DNA of 64,000 bases from Campylobacter lari (GCF_001017575.1 NZ_CP011372.1:1116001-1180000), one strand, 5' to 3'. Counted from the first letter of the stretch, positions 1-9,806 are shown. Notes: generated from the sequence alone by a model not told the origin. Translations and numbers: made by a program.

Positions 1-580
1 AAGCTTTTCTATCAGCTACTAATTTATTAAAATCTTCTAGCAAATCATTTTGCACAGCAATGCAACCTCTAGTTTTATAAGTATCTAAACGCGTTCCATC
101 TAAAGGATAACCATGAATCCAAATTCCCCCGCCTGTTTTACCTAAAGTTTTATCTAAAACATTTGGATAAGTTGTTGCAAAAGCAAATGGTCCATAATAT
201 GGATCACCGGGATAAAATTTCTTTCCAAGCTCATAAAAACCTATAGGAGTTTTTAAATCTCCTTCTATTTCTTTATCACCCGCTAAACCGGTTAAAACAT
301 CTTTTTGAATAAATTTCTTTTCTACTTTTCCATCATTATAATGATAAACTCTAATAATCTTATCGCTTTTATTAGTTAAAACGATTGCAACATTTTCTTC
401 ATAATAACCAAGGCTAACATTTTTATCTTTTATCTCATCAAGCCAAAAATCTTTTTTACTTAATTCTTGTTCTAGCACCTTTTCAACTGCATCAATACCT
501 TGATTTAAATAAATTTTTGCAAGATTATTTGCATTTGCAAATATGGCTAAACTAAATAATGCTAATATAATTTTAAACAA
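1..580 (-). CDS. pgp2: Peptidoglycan LD-carboxypeptidase, YkuD fold (partial, C-terminus off window)
   Basis: This is a periplasmic peptidoglycan peptidase. The start is a TTG at 580 behind the ribosome site AGAAAGG; no ATG fits. The first ~17 residues (MFKIILALFSLAIFANA) are a signal peptide. A YkuD L,D-transpeptidase-type domain follows, with the catalytic signature HGYP about 15 residues before TRGCIAVQND, the latter holding the active-site Cys. In C. jejuni a YkuD protein at the same place, beside the PCuAC gene, is Pgp2, which trims tetrapeptides to tripeptides and sets helical cell shape. That equivalence is inferred from synteny and domain. About 193 codons are present and the 3' end lies beyond base 1. 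Confidence 0.8.
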   Translation of the reverse strand, partial: MFKIILALFSLAIFANANNLAKIYLNQGIDAVEKVLEQELSKKDFWLDEIKDKNVSLGYYEENVAIVLTNKSDKIIRVYHYNDGKVEKKFIQKDVLTGLAGDKEIEGDLKTPIGFYELGKKFYPGDPYYGPFAFATTYPNVLDKTLGKTGGGIWIHGYPLDGTRLDTYKTRGCIAVQNDLLEDFNKLVADRKA

Positions 581-664
581 TTTATACCTTTCTACTAAAA
601 TTTAAAACAACAAAGAGATAATTATAATATTTTTACAATAAATATATTTTTAATTTTTTCCGTG

Positions 665-679
665 TATAATGTTTATAAT
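665..679 (+). promoter_or_regulatory. Promoter(s) of the copper-delivery operon
   Basis: Two TATAAT hexamers lie in tandem at 665-670 and 674-679, in an AT-rich stretch with no clear -35, as is usual for Campylobacter sigma70 promoters. The ribosome site AAAGG is about 8 bases before the ATG at 707. Either hexamer could be the real -10. Confidence 0.55.
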
Positions 680-706
680 TGATTAAAAAACAATAAAGGT
701 AAAATA

Positions 707-1126
707 ATGAAAAAATTACTTAGCTTAACTATATTAAGTGCTTTTGCTATCGCAAACGAAGTTACCATAAATGATCCTTATGTAAGACAAACTCCACCAA
801 ATTCTAAAACCACAGCATTTTTTTTAGAGCTTAAAAATAACTCTGATAAAGATATAAAACTAATAAAAGCTCAAAGCTCATTAAGTGACACGACTGAAAT
901 TCATGATCATATCGTGGAAAATGGTAAAAAAATGATGGTGCAAATTCCTCAAATTACTATAAAAGCAAAATCAAGCACTGAACTTAAACCAGGTGGTAAG
1001 CATATTATGGTATTAAATCTTAAAGAAAATATCACACCACAAACCAAAGCTAATTTAACGCTTTATTTTGATGATAATAGCACAATTGAATTAAAAGACA
1101 TCAAGTCAAGAAGCATTAAAAAATAA
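707..1126 (+). CDS. Periplasmic copper chaperone, PCuAC family
   Basis: The 139-residue protein has a signal peptide (about residues 1-16) and one PCuAC (DUF461) domain. The Cu(I)-binding pattern H...M...HxM is visible: EIHDH followed by KKMM, then GGKHIM in the C-terminal half. PCuAC proteins pass copper, with Sco proteins, to the CuA or cbb3 terminal oxidase. The Sco gene two positions downstream supports that role here. It is the first gene of a three-gene operon, and its stop overlaps the next start (TAATG). It corresponds to Cj0909 by recall. Confidence 0.85.
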   Translation: MKKLLSLTILSAFAIANEVTINDPYVRQTPPNSKTTAFFLELKNNSDKDIKLIKAQSSLSDTTEIHDHIVENGKKMMVQIPQITIKAKSSTELKPGGKHIMVLNLKENITPQTKANLTLYFDDNSTIELKDIKSRSIKK

Positions 1127-1572
1127 TGAAAAATCTACTTGTCTTTGCCCTAGCTATAATCTTTGCTATATGCGGGGCTTATTTTTATACTAACTCATCA
1201 AATTCTGGAAAAAAAAGAGAGTTAATCACCACTCTAACGCCTTTAACATGTGATCTAAACGCTCAAGAGTGTGAGTATAATTTTAAAGATAAAAAGGTAT
1301 TGGTAAATTTAAATCCAAAGCCTATAGCCGCATTAAACGAGCTTGATTTAAATATCACTAATTTAGGTGAGTTTAAAAAACTAAATGCTAGAGTTTATGG
1401 ACTTAATATGTATATGGGAGATATTGTTCCACAATTTAAAAAAATCAACAACACTTACCATGCTAAATTAGTTTTAAGTTCTTGCACACTAGATGTAATG
1501 CGTTTTAGAATAGAACTTTTTGATGATGAAGCTCCGCTAGATTTTTATTTTGACTTTGATGTAAAAAGGTAA
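1126..1572 (+). CDS. Membrane-anchored periplasmic protein between PCuAC and Sco
   Basis: The 148-residue protein has one N-terminal hydrophobic segment (about 4-22), then a soluble periplasmic part. Three cysteines (in TPLTCDLNAQEC and LSSCTLD) and a methionine pair (GLNMYMGD) could bind copper or form disulfides. No domain is recognised with confidence. Translational coupling to the PCuAC gene and a 3-base gap to the Sco gene place it in copper delivery to the respiratory oxidase; that role is inferred from context. It corresponds to Cj0910 by recall. Confidence 0.7.
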   Translation: MKNLLVFALAIIFAICGAYFYTNSSNSGKKRELITTLTPLTCDLNAQECEYNFKDKKVLVNLNPKPIAALNELDLNITNLGEFKKLNARVYGLNMYMGDIVPQFKKINNTYHAKLVLSSCTLDVMRFRIELFDDEAPLDFYFDFDVKR

Positions 1573-1575
1573 AAT

Positions 1576-2133
1576 ATGAAAAAAATAAATATTTTTTTAT
1601 TAATTGTGGTAATTTTTGGGGTGTTTTTTATATCTGTGCAGTATTTTGAAAATAACAAATACAATTTTCACTTAAATTCTGAAAAAGGCATGCTTAGTTT
1701 AAAAGATTTTATCGGTAAAAAATTGATTGTATATTTTGGTTATACATATTGTCCTGATGTTTGCCCTAGTGAGCTTGCATTGATTGCTAATGTTTTAGAA
1801 AAAATGCCAAACAAGGAAAAAGCTCATGTAGTATTTATCTCACTAGATCCAGCAAGAGATAGCAATCTAACTCAAACTAGTCAATGGGTAAAATATTTTT
1901 ATCCAAATTCTACTGCTTTGGTTGCTAAAGATGAAAAAGAATTAGAAAAAGTTACTAAAAATTATGGCGTAGTATATGAAAAAATCAATCTTAAAAATTC
2001 TGCTATGGGATATTCTATAGCACATAGTGGTGAATTTTATCTGATCGATGAGAATGGAAAATTTATTAAAACCATCAAAGATATTAGCTATGAAAACTTT
2101 TTTAATGAAATTCAAAAATTCTTAAACGAATAA
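1576..2133 (+). CDS. Sco1/SenC-family copper chaperone
   Basis: The 185-residue protein has an N-terminal membrane anchor (about residues 5-23) and a thioredoxin-like Sco domain. The copper-binding CxxxC is seen in GYTYCPDVCPSE, and the distal histidine in SIAHSGEF. ISLDPARDS is the usual third family motif. Sco proteins reduce or metallate the copper centre of terminal oxidases. The start follows the ribosome site AAAAGG. It is the last gene of the operon and ends inside a bidirectional hairpin. Confidence 0.88.
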   Translation: MKKINIFLLIVVIFGVFFISVQYFENNKYNFHLNSEKGMLSLKDFIGKKLIVYFGYTYCPDVCPSELALIANVLEKMPNKEKAHVVFISLDPARDSNLTQTSQWVKYFYPNSTALVAKDEKELEKVTKNYGVVYEKINLKNSAMGYSIAHSGEFYLIDENGKFIKTIKDISYENFFNEIQKFLNE

Positions 2134-2154
2134 ATTTTTACAATTTATTCGTTT
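2124..2154. terminator. Bidirectional terminator-like hairpin
   Basis: A perfect 13-bp inverted repeat (AAACGAATAAATT and its complement) with a 5-base loop covers both convergent stop codons, TAA at 2131-2133 and TAA at 2147-2145 on the minus strand. The T-run is short, so efficiency is uncertain. Confidence 0.6.
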
Positions 2155-3347
2155 CTTAGAGTATCTAAAATATCTACCTGAGTTGCTTTTTTGGCAGGAT
2201 AATAAGAAGATAAACTCACTATCACAATAGCACCAAAAAGTGTAGCACAAAAATCAACTAAAGAAAGTTCTAATGGCAATTTACTCATACCATAAACATC
2301 ACTTGGCAATGAAATAATGTCAAAATTTCCAAGCACCCACAAAGCTATAGCTGCAAGAATCACACCTGCTATAATGCCACTTCCACCTATTAAAAAACCT
2401 AAAGAAAAAAAGGTTTTTTTAATCTCTAATTTACTAGCTCCTAAGGAAAGCAATAAAGCTATTTCGCTACGTCTATTCATCACTATCATCAACAAAGAGC
2501 TTACTATATTTAAACTTGCGACCAAAATAATCAACATCAACACAATAAACAACGCCCTTTTTTCTAAAGCAAGCGCTGCAAAGAAATTCCCATTTTGTTC
2601 CCACCAACCTATGCTAGCATACCTTGCACCCAAAAAAGCTTCAATTTGTTTAATATCCTCAAAAGGTTTATTTGAATACACATGCACTCCATCATAATTT
2701 CCTTGGGGATATGATAAAATTTTAGCTAAGGCTTTAGCATCTGTATACATATAAGCTTTATCATAAGCTAATAATCCTGAAGAAAAATCAGCCTTAACAT
2801 CAAATCTTTTAACCTGTGGAATGAGTGAAAGTCCACTAGCATTTAGATTTGAAAAAATTAGAGTTATTTTTTCATTATAATCAAGTCCAAATTCATCCTT
2901 TAAACCCTTGCCAATTAAAATATCAAAATTGTCTAATTTTTTATTTTCTAAAGCTTGCGCTACAACTTCATTAATTTTTTTTTCATCTTCAAAATTAACC
3001 CCAAAAAGCATACCGCCTTCTAATTTTAAATCATTTCTTGCTATAACCTGAGTAGCAATATAAGGACTAAATAATAAATTTGGAAATTTAGCTCTTAATT
3101 CTTGCAATAATTTATCATCCACACTTGCTCCAAAACGCGGTAATATAGTGATAGGATAATTCATCGTAAAAAGTTTTCTCTCAAATTCTTTATCAAAGCC
3201 ATTCATGATAGCCATTGCAACTAAAAGCACGCAAAGACCTATGCTTACACCTAAAAAGGCTAAAATTTTTGAAAGCATGATAAAAGGCTGATCTTTATCA
3301 AAACGCAAATATTTAAATAATAAATAATGAGGAATACTTTTTTGCAT
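2145..3347 (-). CDS. Lipoprotein-release ABC transporter permease, LolC/LolE type
   Basis: The 400-residue inner-membrane protein has one N-terminal transmembrane segment (about 25-48), a large periplasmic MacB-like domain (about 49-265) and three C-terminal segments, the FtsX-type permease fold. The last ends in SSYYPAKKATQVDILDTLR, the usual FtsX/Lol tail. In Lol systems such permeases extract lipoproteins from the inner membrane. Campylobacter seems to use a single LolC/E-like protein. The LolD ATPase is not adjacent. It corresponds to Cj0941c by recall. The junction with flgQ is a break relative to C. jejuni, where flgR follows flgQ. Confidence 0.82.
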   Translation of the reverse strand: MQKSIPHYLLFKYLRFDKDQPFIMLSKILAFLGVSIGLCVLLVAMAIMNGFDKEFERKLFTMNYPITILPRFGASVDDKLLQELRAKFPNLLFSPYIATQVIARNDLKLEGGMLFGVNFEDEKKINEVVAQALENKKLDNFDILIGKGLKDEFGLDYNEKITLIFSNLNASGLSLIPQVKRFDVKADFSSGLLAYDKAYMYTDAKALAKILSYPQGNYDGVHVYSNKPFEDIKQIEAFLGARYASIGWWEQNGNFFAALALEKRALFIVLMLIILVASLNIVSSLLMIVMNRRSEIALLLSLGASKLEIKKTFFSLGFLIGGSGIIAGVILAAIALWVLGNFDIISLPSDVYGMSKLPLELSLVDFCATLFGAIVIVSLSSYYPAKKATQVDILDTLRNE

Positions 3348-3409
3348 TTTCTACTCTTAATATTTTTTTAAGTATTTTAACTTGATTTTTATAAAAGCTA
3401 GCTTTGTAT

Positions 3410-3856
3410 TCATTTAAGATAATATACAAAGGCACTATTATCGTGAAATTCAACTATAAATCTTAAAGGCAAAATTCTTACATAAGTTTCACTTTGTGCG
3501 CTTGCTTGCTCGCTTTTTACAAAGTCTTTTACATCTATTTTTGAATTAAAAAAGCAATCAATTAAATCATTTTTATGAGCATTTAAAAAGTTAAATTTAT
3601 CTAACTTTGTCATTTTCTCTTCATCCACCATACCAAAATCATTGCGTACTAAAGATTTTAAATCACTTGGTGTATATACTAACTCACAAGCATATTCTAA
3701 ATTTTTATTTTTACTTTTAGTCATAGCCATAGAAATAGTTTCATTTTGATGATAGAGGATAAAATTTTTATTAGAGAGTTCTGCCCAAAATATAAATTCA
3801 TCTTGGGCAGTAGCATTAAAAAATATAAGGATTAATAAGCAAACAATTCTTTCCAC
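3410..3856 (-). CDS. flgQ: Flagellar motility protein FlgQ
   Basis: The 148-residue protein starts with GTG and has a short hydrophobic export signal (MERIVCLLILIFFNATAQ). It overlaps the end of flgP by 25 bases. No enzymatic motif is visible. Identity rests on position directly after flgP and before nothing else in the operon, matching flgP-flgQ (Cj1026c-Cj1025c) of C. jejuni. There FlgQ is needed for FlgP stability and for forming the disk under the outer membrane that braces the high-torque motor. Confidence 0.78.
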   Translation of the reverse strand: MERIVCLLILIFFNATAQDEFIFWAELSNKNFILYHQNETISMAMTKSKNKNLEYACELVYTPSDLKSLVRNDFGMVDEEKMTKLDKFNFLNAHKNDLIDCFFNSKIDVKDFVKSEQASAQSETYVRILPLRFIVEFHDNSAFVYYLK

Positions 3857-4350
3857 TTGTCAGCATCGATTTTAAGTTCTACATTTACTCTATAAAGACC
3901 ATCTTTAAAGTCTTGATCAACTACACTTGCATTTTTAATCAAACCATTTACTTGTGCTGTGATAGTTGAACTTTTAAGCATTGCATCTTTTACTGTATCT
4001 TTACCATTAACTCTTACACCATATAACTTACTAGCTAATTGTCTATAAGCATCAGTGATTGCTGCTCTTTTAGCTAAAGCTAAAGCTTGACCAACAGAAA
4101 CTGTATTTAAAGGAGCAATACCTTCACCCACTGCTGTAAAAGTTAGATCATTGTCTGTACTTGTATCATTTGCAAGCATTTTTTCTTCTCTAATGATATT
4201 ACGCACATCATCTTTATCAACCTTTTGAATCACAACATCAGAACTTGAAGCTTGAGCAGCTTGAGTTTGATTTGGATTCACACCTCTTTGATCTAGTGCG
4301 CATGCACTAAAACCCAAAGCCAAACAAAACATAAAAACAACTTTTTTCAT
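3832..4350 (-). CDS. flgP: Outer-membrane lipoprotein FlgP (basal-disk subunit)
   Basis: The 172-residue protein begins with a lipoprotein signal peptide with lipobox GFSAC (Cys at about residue 17). It has an LPP20-like domain in the C-terminal two thirds (roughly 70-170), with the repeating TDAYRQLASKLYGVRV pattern. In C. jejuni FlgP forms the concentric basal disk of the flagellar motor. The ribosome site GAAGGTG precedes the ATG. It is followed by flgQ with overlap, so translation is probably coupled. Confidence 0.87.
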   Translation of the reverse strand: MKKVVFMFCLALGFSACALDQRGVNPNQTQAAQASSSDVVIQKVDKDDVRNIIREEKMLANDTSTDNDLTFTAVGEGIAPLNTVSVGQALALAKRAAITDAYRQLASKLYGVRVNGKDTVKDAMLKSSTITAQVNGLIKNASVVDQDFKDGLYRVNVELKIDADKWKELFAY

Positions 4351-4411
4351 TTTTTACACCTTCAATTTATTTGATTTTATTAAAACAGCAAAAAGCATTC
4401 CAAAAATTTTA

Positions 4412-7000
4412 CTATTCTAAATTTAAATCCATATTAGCTTCAGCATCTAATTCCTCATCTTCTTCTTTAGGACATTTAGCAATGCTTACAACCTCATCGT
4501 TTTCAACATTAACAACAATTACACCACTTGTATTTCTACCTGCTTTTCTAATACTTTGCATATCAACGCGTATCATCTTACCACTGCTTGTTAATGCCAT
4601 TAAATCCATACTTTCATCAACTATAACTATACCGATTAAGTCTTTTGTTTTAGCAGTAAGTTTCATACAAATAACACCCTTGCCGCCTCTGCTTTGAAGT
4701 CTGTATTCTCCAGCATCAGTACGCTTGCCTATGCCTTTGGCACTTACGCTTAAAATTTCTTGGGCATCATTTTCTATAACAACAGCTCCCACAACCTCAT
4801 CATCTTTTTCTTTAAATTTAATCGCAGTTACCCCTCTACTTACACGACCAATCTCTCTAACTTTAGCAAGTGGGAATTTAATGCACATACCTTTTTTAGT
4901 TACCGCAAAAAGCATTTTACCACTAGTAATATTTTCTAATTCTTCACTATTTTCACTGCTTTCATTTTCTAGATTTTCATCTATTTCTAAATTTTCATCT
5001 GCATTTATATTTGCGATTTCATTTTCATCTCTTGCTACAATAATTGCAGTAACGAGCTCATCATTCTCATCTAAATTAATCGCTTTTACACCCACGCTTC
5101 TAATGTTTTGATACTCACTTAAATTTGTGCGTTTTACGATACCATTTTTTGTAAAGAAACACAATGATTTACTTTCATCAAAGTCAGTGGTTGGGATAAT
5201 TGCCATGATTTTTTCATCTGCTTGTAGATTAATAAGATTAACCACGGCTTTACCTTTAGCAGTTCTACTTCCTTCAGGAATTTTATAAACTTTAAGCCAG
5301 TAAAGTTGTCCACGATCAGTAACAAACATCAAAGTATCATGCGTGTTTGCTGTAAAGAAGCTTTCTATAAAATCATCATCATAAGTTGTAACCGCAACCT
5401 TGCCTTTGCCACCACGTTTTTGTTTTTCATATTGCTTACTTGGAACACGTTTAATATAACCACGATGCGTGATAGTAACTACCATGTTTTCATTTGGTAT
5501 TAAATCTTCTATATCAATATCATCATAATCATCTTCAATTTGGGTGATTCTTGGCACATCAAATTTAGTTCTAATTTCTTTTAACTCATCTTTAATTAAA
5601 TTTTCAAGTAAAGTCTCACTTTTTAAAATTTGATCAAGTCTTTCAATTTCTGCTAATAATTCTCTTAATTCATTATCAATCTTTTCTCTCTCAAGTCCTG
5701 TTAAACGGCCTAATTTCATATCTAAAATCGCGTTTGATTGAAGCTCACTTAAGCCAAATTTTTCCATCAATAAATTTTTAGCCGTTGGATTATCAGGAGA
5801 ATTTTTAATCAAGGTTATCACTTCATCGATATTATCTAGTGCAATTTTTAAACCTTCTAAAATATGTGCTCTAGCTCTAGCTTTTTGCAATTCATAAATC
5901 GTTCTTCTAATAATTACAGTTTTTCTATGATTTAAGAACAAATTTAAAAGCTCGATTAAAGAAAAAACTTTTGGTTCTTTGTTATGTATAGCAAGCATAA
6001 TCACACCAAAAGTACTTTCCATAGTGGTAGATTTAAAAAGATTATTCAACACAATCTCACTCATAGCATCGCGTTTTAGTTCAATCACCACGCGAATTCC
6101 TTCTCTATCACTCTCATCTCTAACTTCAGCAATACCTTCGATTTGTTTTTCTTTAGCAAGTTCAGCAATTTGCTCTATTAATCTTGCTTTGTTAGTTTGA
6201 TAAGGAAGTTCATCTATGACGATAATATCTTTATTAGCTCTTTTTTCAATATGGGTTTTTGCTCTTACTTTTACCCTACCACGACCTGTACGGTAAGCTT
6301 CTATAATACCTTTTTTACCAAAAATAATACCACCGGTTGGAAAATCAGGGCCTTTGATAAAATGCATGATTTCTTCTAAGCTTGCATTTTTATTGTCAAT
6401 TAAATATAGCAAACCATCAATAAGCTCATTCAAACTATGCGGAGGAATATTAGTAGCCATACCTACTGCAATACCACTTGAACCATTAAGTAATAAATTT
6501 GGCACCCTAGCAGGTAAAACATCAGGTTCACTCATAGAATCATCATAATTTGGTATAAAATCAACTGTGTCTTTTTCTATATCACGCAAAAGCTCTTCAG
6601 CTAAAATTGTCATTCTAGCTTCAGTATAACGCATCGCAGCAGCACCATCACCATCAATAGAACCAAAGTTTCCTTGCCCATCCACACTTGGATAACGCAT
6701 AGAAAAATCTTGCGCCATTCTTACTAAAGCATCATATACAGCTGTATCACCATGTGGATGGTATTTACCAATTACATCGCCCACTATACGTGCTGATTTT
6801 TTGTAAGCACTACGACTTCCAACACCTAAATCATTCATAGCATATAAAATTCTTCTATGAACAGGTTTAAGCCCATCTCTAGCATCAGGCAAAGCACGGC
6901 CTATAATAACACTCATAGAATAATCTAAATAACTACTTTTTATAGAACTTTCTATATCTATATTTTCAATATCTGAATCTTTAGTAAAAATATTTTCCAT
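4412..7000 (-). CDS. gyrA: DNA gyrase subunit A
   Basis: The 862-residue protein is a type IIA topoisomerase that, with GyrB, introduces negative supercoils. Seen are the N-terminal breakage-reunion domain with the active-site tyrosine in AMRYTEA (about 125), the coiled coil, and a C-terminal beta-pinwheel with the GyrA-box QKRGGKGK (about 535). An acidic, Asn/Glu-rich insertion lies between pinwheel blades at about 668-690. In the quinolone-resistance region Thr86 and Asp90 have the wild-type residues, so no classic fluoroquinolone-resistance change (T86I, D90N) is present. It is a single gene with its own ribosome site (AAGGATT). Confidence 0.97.
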   Translation of the reverse strand: MENIFTKDSDIENIDIESSIKSSYLDYSMSVIIGRALPDARDGLKPVHRRILYAMNDLGVGSRSAYKKSARIVGDVIGKYHPHGDTAVYDALVRMAQDFSMRYPSVDGQGNFGSIDGDGAAAMRYTEARMTILAEELLRDIEKDTVDFIPNYDDSMSEPDVLPARVPNLLLNGSSGIAVGMATNIPPHSLNELIDGLLYLIDNKNASLEEIMHFIKGPDFPTGGIIFGKKGIIEAYRTGRGRVKVRAKTHIEKRANKDIIVIDELPYQTNKARLIEQIAELAKEKQIEGIAEVRDESDREGIRVVIELKRDAMSEIVLNNLFKSTTMESTFGVIMLAIHNKEPKVFSLIELLNLFLNHRKTVIIRRTIYELQKARARAHILEGLKIALDNIDEVITLIKNSPDNPTAKNLLMEKFGLSELQSNAILDMKLGRLTGLEREKIDNELRELLAEIERLDQILKSETLLENLIKDELKEIRTKFDVPRITQIEDDYDDIDIEDLIPNENMVVTITHRGYIKRVPSKQYEKQKRGGKGKVAVTTYDDDFIESFFTANTHDTLMFVTDRGQLYWLKVYKIPEGSRTAKGKAVVNLINLQADEKIMAIIPTTDFDESKSLCFFTKNGIVKRTNLSEYQNIRSVGVKAINLDENDELVTAIIVARDENEIANINADENLEIDENLENESSENSEELENITSGKMLFAVTKKGMCIKFPLAKVREIGRVSRGVTAIKFKEKDDEVVGAVVIENDAQEILSVSAKGIGKRTDAGEYRLQSRGGKGVICMKLTAKTKDLIGIVIVDESMDLMALTSSGKMIRVDMQSIRKAGRNTSGVIVVNVENDEVVSIAKCPKEEDEELDAEANMDLNLE

Positions 7001-7021
7001 AAAAATCCTTAAAATTAATGC

Positions 7022-7603
7022 CTATATTGTATCAAATTTTGCATTAGCTAAAACTAAAGCAAAAAGTACTTCGATATTATTTTTTTCTAAAAACTCTTTT
7101 GCTTCAAGCAAACTTAAACCCGTAGTTACCACATCATCTACTAAAATTACAGGATATTTTGGACGCTTTAAAAGCTTATAAGTTCTTTTATTATCTTTAC
7201 GAAATTGCAAACTTTTTCCACTATATTTATGCTGCGAACTAGCTTGTAAAGCATGATACATAGGCTTTATAAATTGAGTTTTTAAATGTTTGGTTAAAAT
7301 AGCAGTATGAGAGTAATTTTTATATGTTTTATCATCTAAAGCTATGGCATTAATTTCACAAGAAGGTTGAAAAAAATCTTTAAATTTAGCAAAGCTTAAT
7401 TTTGCAAGCGCATTTAAAACAAAATATCCTTGAAATTTGTGTTTAAAATAAATTAGATGTTTAATTTGCTCATATTGATAAAAATAATAAACTTTAAAAT
7501 TTCCCTCAAGTTCTCTTATACCCAAAGAATATTCTAAAAGCTCTTCCTTGCAAGCTGGACAAAAGCTCGCAAAGGAAAATCCATGACAATTAAAACACCT
7601 CAC
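7022..7603 (-). CDS. ComF-like phosphoribosyltransferase-family protein
   Basis: The 193-residue protein has an N-terminal zinc-finger-like pair CFNCHGFSFASFCPAC and a C-terminal type I phosphoribosyltransferase domain with the PRPP loop VILVDDVVTTGLSL (about 150-163). This is the ComF architecture; ComF proteins assist single-stranded DNA handling in natural transformation, and Campylobacter is naturally competent. It starts with GTG and overlaps the mapA stop by 4 bases. It corresponds to Cj1028c by recall. A nucleotide-salvage role cannot be excluded. Confidence 0.75.
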   Translation of the reverse strand: MRCFNCHGFSFASFCPACKEELLEYSLGIRELEGNFKVYYFYQYEQIKHLIYFKHKFQGYFVLNALAKLSFAKFKDFFQPSCEINAIALDDKTYKNYSHTAILTKHLKTQFIKPMYHALQASSQHKYSGKSLQFRKDNKRTYKLLKRPKYPVILVDDVVTTGLSLLEAKEFLEKNNIEVLFALVLANAKFDTI

Positions 7604-8247
7604 AAAGAACTAATGATATCTGCGGATTTATTAGCCACTTGTTTAATAAGAAGCTGAGTGAAGAAAGGTAGATCTTTTATATTATAAAAACCTTTAACTT
7701 CTTGTTTGGTTTTGATATTAATAGTTTTACTAGTGTTAATATCTTTTAATGTTAACTGACTAGCAATAATTGAAAATAAAGAATTAGAATCAAATTTTGA
7801 ATAAAAATCGTTAAAACTTAAATCCACCCTTAAAACATAAGGAGAATCTTGTGTATTTTCAACCACCACTATACCTCTATTTTCTAATTCTTCTTTTAAA
7901 AACACATAAAAATAGTAGTTAAAATTTTCATTAATATAATAATTATATCCATCAGAAGAAGCATATTTTAAATTCTCATTTAAATCATATACTCTGTGAA
8001 TATATACTTTTTTCAAAGAAACACTTTTGTCTATTGTTCTTTTGTTGCCACAATATTTTAGCCCAACATCGCTAATATATAAAAGACCTTTTATTTTTGC
8101 CTCATAAGCCTTAGAATTAGAAGGTTCATAGCACTCTGCTTGAACTTTTATAACCTCATTAACTCTTGCAATACTTTGATTTTTTGAATTTACCGCACAA
8201 GCACTAAAAAACAAAGCCAAGATAAATACAAATATTTTTTTAAACAT
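7600..8247 (-). CDS. mapA: Outer-membrane lipoprotein MapA
   Basis: The 215-residue lipoprotein has a signal peptide with lipobox FFSAC (Cys about 17). The conserved start of the mature part (EVIKVQAECYEPSNSKAYEA) matches MapA of Campylobacter, a surface-associated lipoprotein widely used as a species marker. No catalytic motif is visible and the function is unknown. The ribosome site AAAGGAA precedes the ATG. In C. jejuni mapA is followed by the same two genes, so the order is conserved. Confidence 0.85.
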   Translation of the reverse strand: MFKKIFVFILALFFSACAVNSKNQSIARVNEVIKVQAECYEPSNSKAYEAKIKGLLYISDVGLKYCGNKRTIDKSVSLKKVYIHRVYDLNENLKYASSDGYNYYINENFNYYFYVFLKEELENRGIVVVENTQDSPYVLRVDLSFNDFYSKFDSNSLFSIIASQLTLKDINTSKTINIKTKQEVKGFYNIKDLPFFTQLLIKQVANKSADIISSL

Positions 8248-8377
8248 CTTATTTCCTTTAGGAATTATCTCTTAATTTTTTAAAACAGCAAAAATTATAC
8301 CAAAAACATATAAAATTTACTAAAACTTACTTTTTTTCACACAAGAAGAATTTTATATAAAAAAAATTATATAAAAA

Positions 8378-8407
8378 TTGACATTTAAATGAAAATTCAT
8401 TTAGAAT
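8378..8407 (+). promoter_or_regulatory. Sigma70 promoter with operator-like dyad in the spacer
   Basis: TTGACA (8378-8383) and TAGAAT (8402-8407) are separated by 18 bases. The spacer and the first base of the -10 hold the inverted repeat AAATGAA-AA-TTCATTT (8387-8402). A consensus -35 is rare in Campylobacter, and a dyad in this position is typical of a repressor site. The regulator is not identified. Confidence 0.5.
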
Positions 8408-8444
8408 ATGTTACAAAACTACAATATTTTAAAGGAGTTGTTAA

Positions 8445-9806
8445 ATGAGTTCAAATACAAAAACACTCATAGTCATTGCTGATTTGGTGTTATTTATCGC
8501 TTTGCTTTACTTTTCCCCTTTTGGTGAAACCAAAGTGAATCAAGGCTTATCTTTATTAATCTTTATCGCCGTTTTATGGCTTAGCGAGGCTTTACATGTT
8601 ACTATTACAGCTATTTTAGTACCTGTTTTAGCAGCAATTTTAGGATTATTGCCTACTGCTAAAGCTTTAACTGGTTTTGCTGATTCAAATATCTTTTTAT
8701 TTTTTGGTGGTTTTGCTCTAGCAGCAGCTATGCATCATCAAAAATTAGATAAACTGATCGCACATAAAATTTTAACCCTAGCAAAAGGACATTTAGGTTT
8801 ATCAAGTTTATATATTTTTATTACAACTGCATTTTTGTCTATGTGGATGAGTAATACTGCAACCGCAGCCATGATGCTTCCACTTGCCATAGGTATGCTA
8901 GCTTCACTTGATCCGCAAAAAGATAGAAATACTTATGTTTTTATCCTTTTAGGTATAGCTTTTAGTGCAAGTATAGGTGGTATAGGCACTATAGTAGGAA
9001 CCCCGCCAAATGCTATTGTTGCTACCCAATTACACATTAGTTTTGCACAGTGGTTAAAATATGGTATTCCTATTGTTTTAATCTTCTTACCTGCAATGAT
9101 TTTAATTTTGTATTTTATGTTCAAACCTAAATTTAATCTACAAGTTGATTTACACACTGAAAATATAGAACTTACAAGACCTAGAATCATCACTTTAATA
9201 ATCTTTTTAGTGGTTGCTCTATCTTGGATTTTTAGTGGCAATATAGGTCCTATCATTACAAGCATTTTTGGACATAAAATAGCAAATCTTGATGCGATTA
9301 TCGCCCTACTTGCGGCTGTTTTAGTATGTGCTTTTAAGGTAATTGATTGGAAGAATATACAAAAAAATACCGATTGGGGTGTATTAATGCTCTTTGGTGG
9401 AGGTATTACTCTAAGTGTAGTACTAAAAGATTCAGGTGCTAGCAAAGTTATGGCTGATACTATTATTTCATTTATAGAAAATGGACATTTATTTGTTATA
9501 GGTTTAATCGTAGCCTTTTTTATAGTATTTTTAACAGAATTTACCTCAAACACCGCTTCAGCAGCCTTGCTTGTGCCTTTATTTATCTCTATAGCAGATA
9601 CTTTAGGTGTTCCTGCTTTAGGACTTGCTTTAATCATTGCCATCGGTGCTTCTTGTGCTTTCATGCTACCAGTTGCTACACCACCAAATGCTATAGTTTT
9701 TGGTACAGGACATATTAAACAACAAGAAATGGTAAAAGTTGGTATTATATTAAACATCTTTTGCTCAATCGCACTTGCGGTGATTGCATATTTCTTCTGG
9801 CTATAA
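8445..9806 (+). CDS. DASS-family sodium:anion (dicarboxylate-type) symporter
   Basis: The 453-residue protein has about eleven or more transmembrane segments in two inverted halves. Each half carries the paired signature of the SLC13/DASS family: SNTATAAMMLP with GTPPNAIV in the first, SNTASAALLVP with ATPPNAIVFG in the second. In VcINDY-type carriers the SNT motifs bind sodium and the carboxylate. The substrate is therefore probably a di- or tricarboxylate such as succinate, citrate or malate, which suits an organism that lives on organic acids; sulfate cannot be excluded. It is monocistronic, with ribosome site AAGGAG. Confidence 0.85.
   Translation: MSSNTKTLIVIADLVLFIALLYFSPFGETKVNQGLSLLIFIAVLWLSEALHVTITAILVPVLAAILGLLPTAKALTGFADSNIFLFFGGFALAAAMHHQKLDKLIAHKILTLAKGHLGLSSLYIFITTAFLSMWMSNTATAAMMLPLAIGMLASLDPQKDRNTYVFILLGIAFSASIGGIGTIVGTPPNAIVATQLHISFAQWLKYGIPIVLIFLPAMILILYFMFKPKFNLQVDLHTENIELTRPRIITLIIFLVVALSWIFSGNIGPIITSIFGHKIANLDAIIALLAAVLVCAFKVIDWKNIQKNTDWGVLMLFGGGITLSVVLKDSGASKVMADTIISFIENGHLFVIGLIVAFFIVFLTEFTSNTASAALLVPLFISIADTLGVPALGLALIIAIGASCAFMLPVATPPNAIVFGTGHIKQQEMVKVGIILNIFCSIALAVIAYFFWL

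Noticed and set aside
5134-5325. Open frames inside gyrA and other genes on the other strand or frame
   Set aside because: They have no ribosome sites and show atypical composition; they shadow conserved genes.
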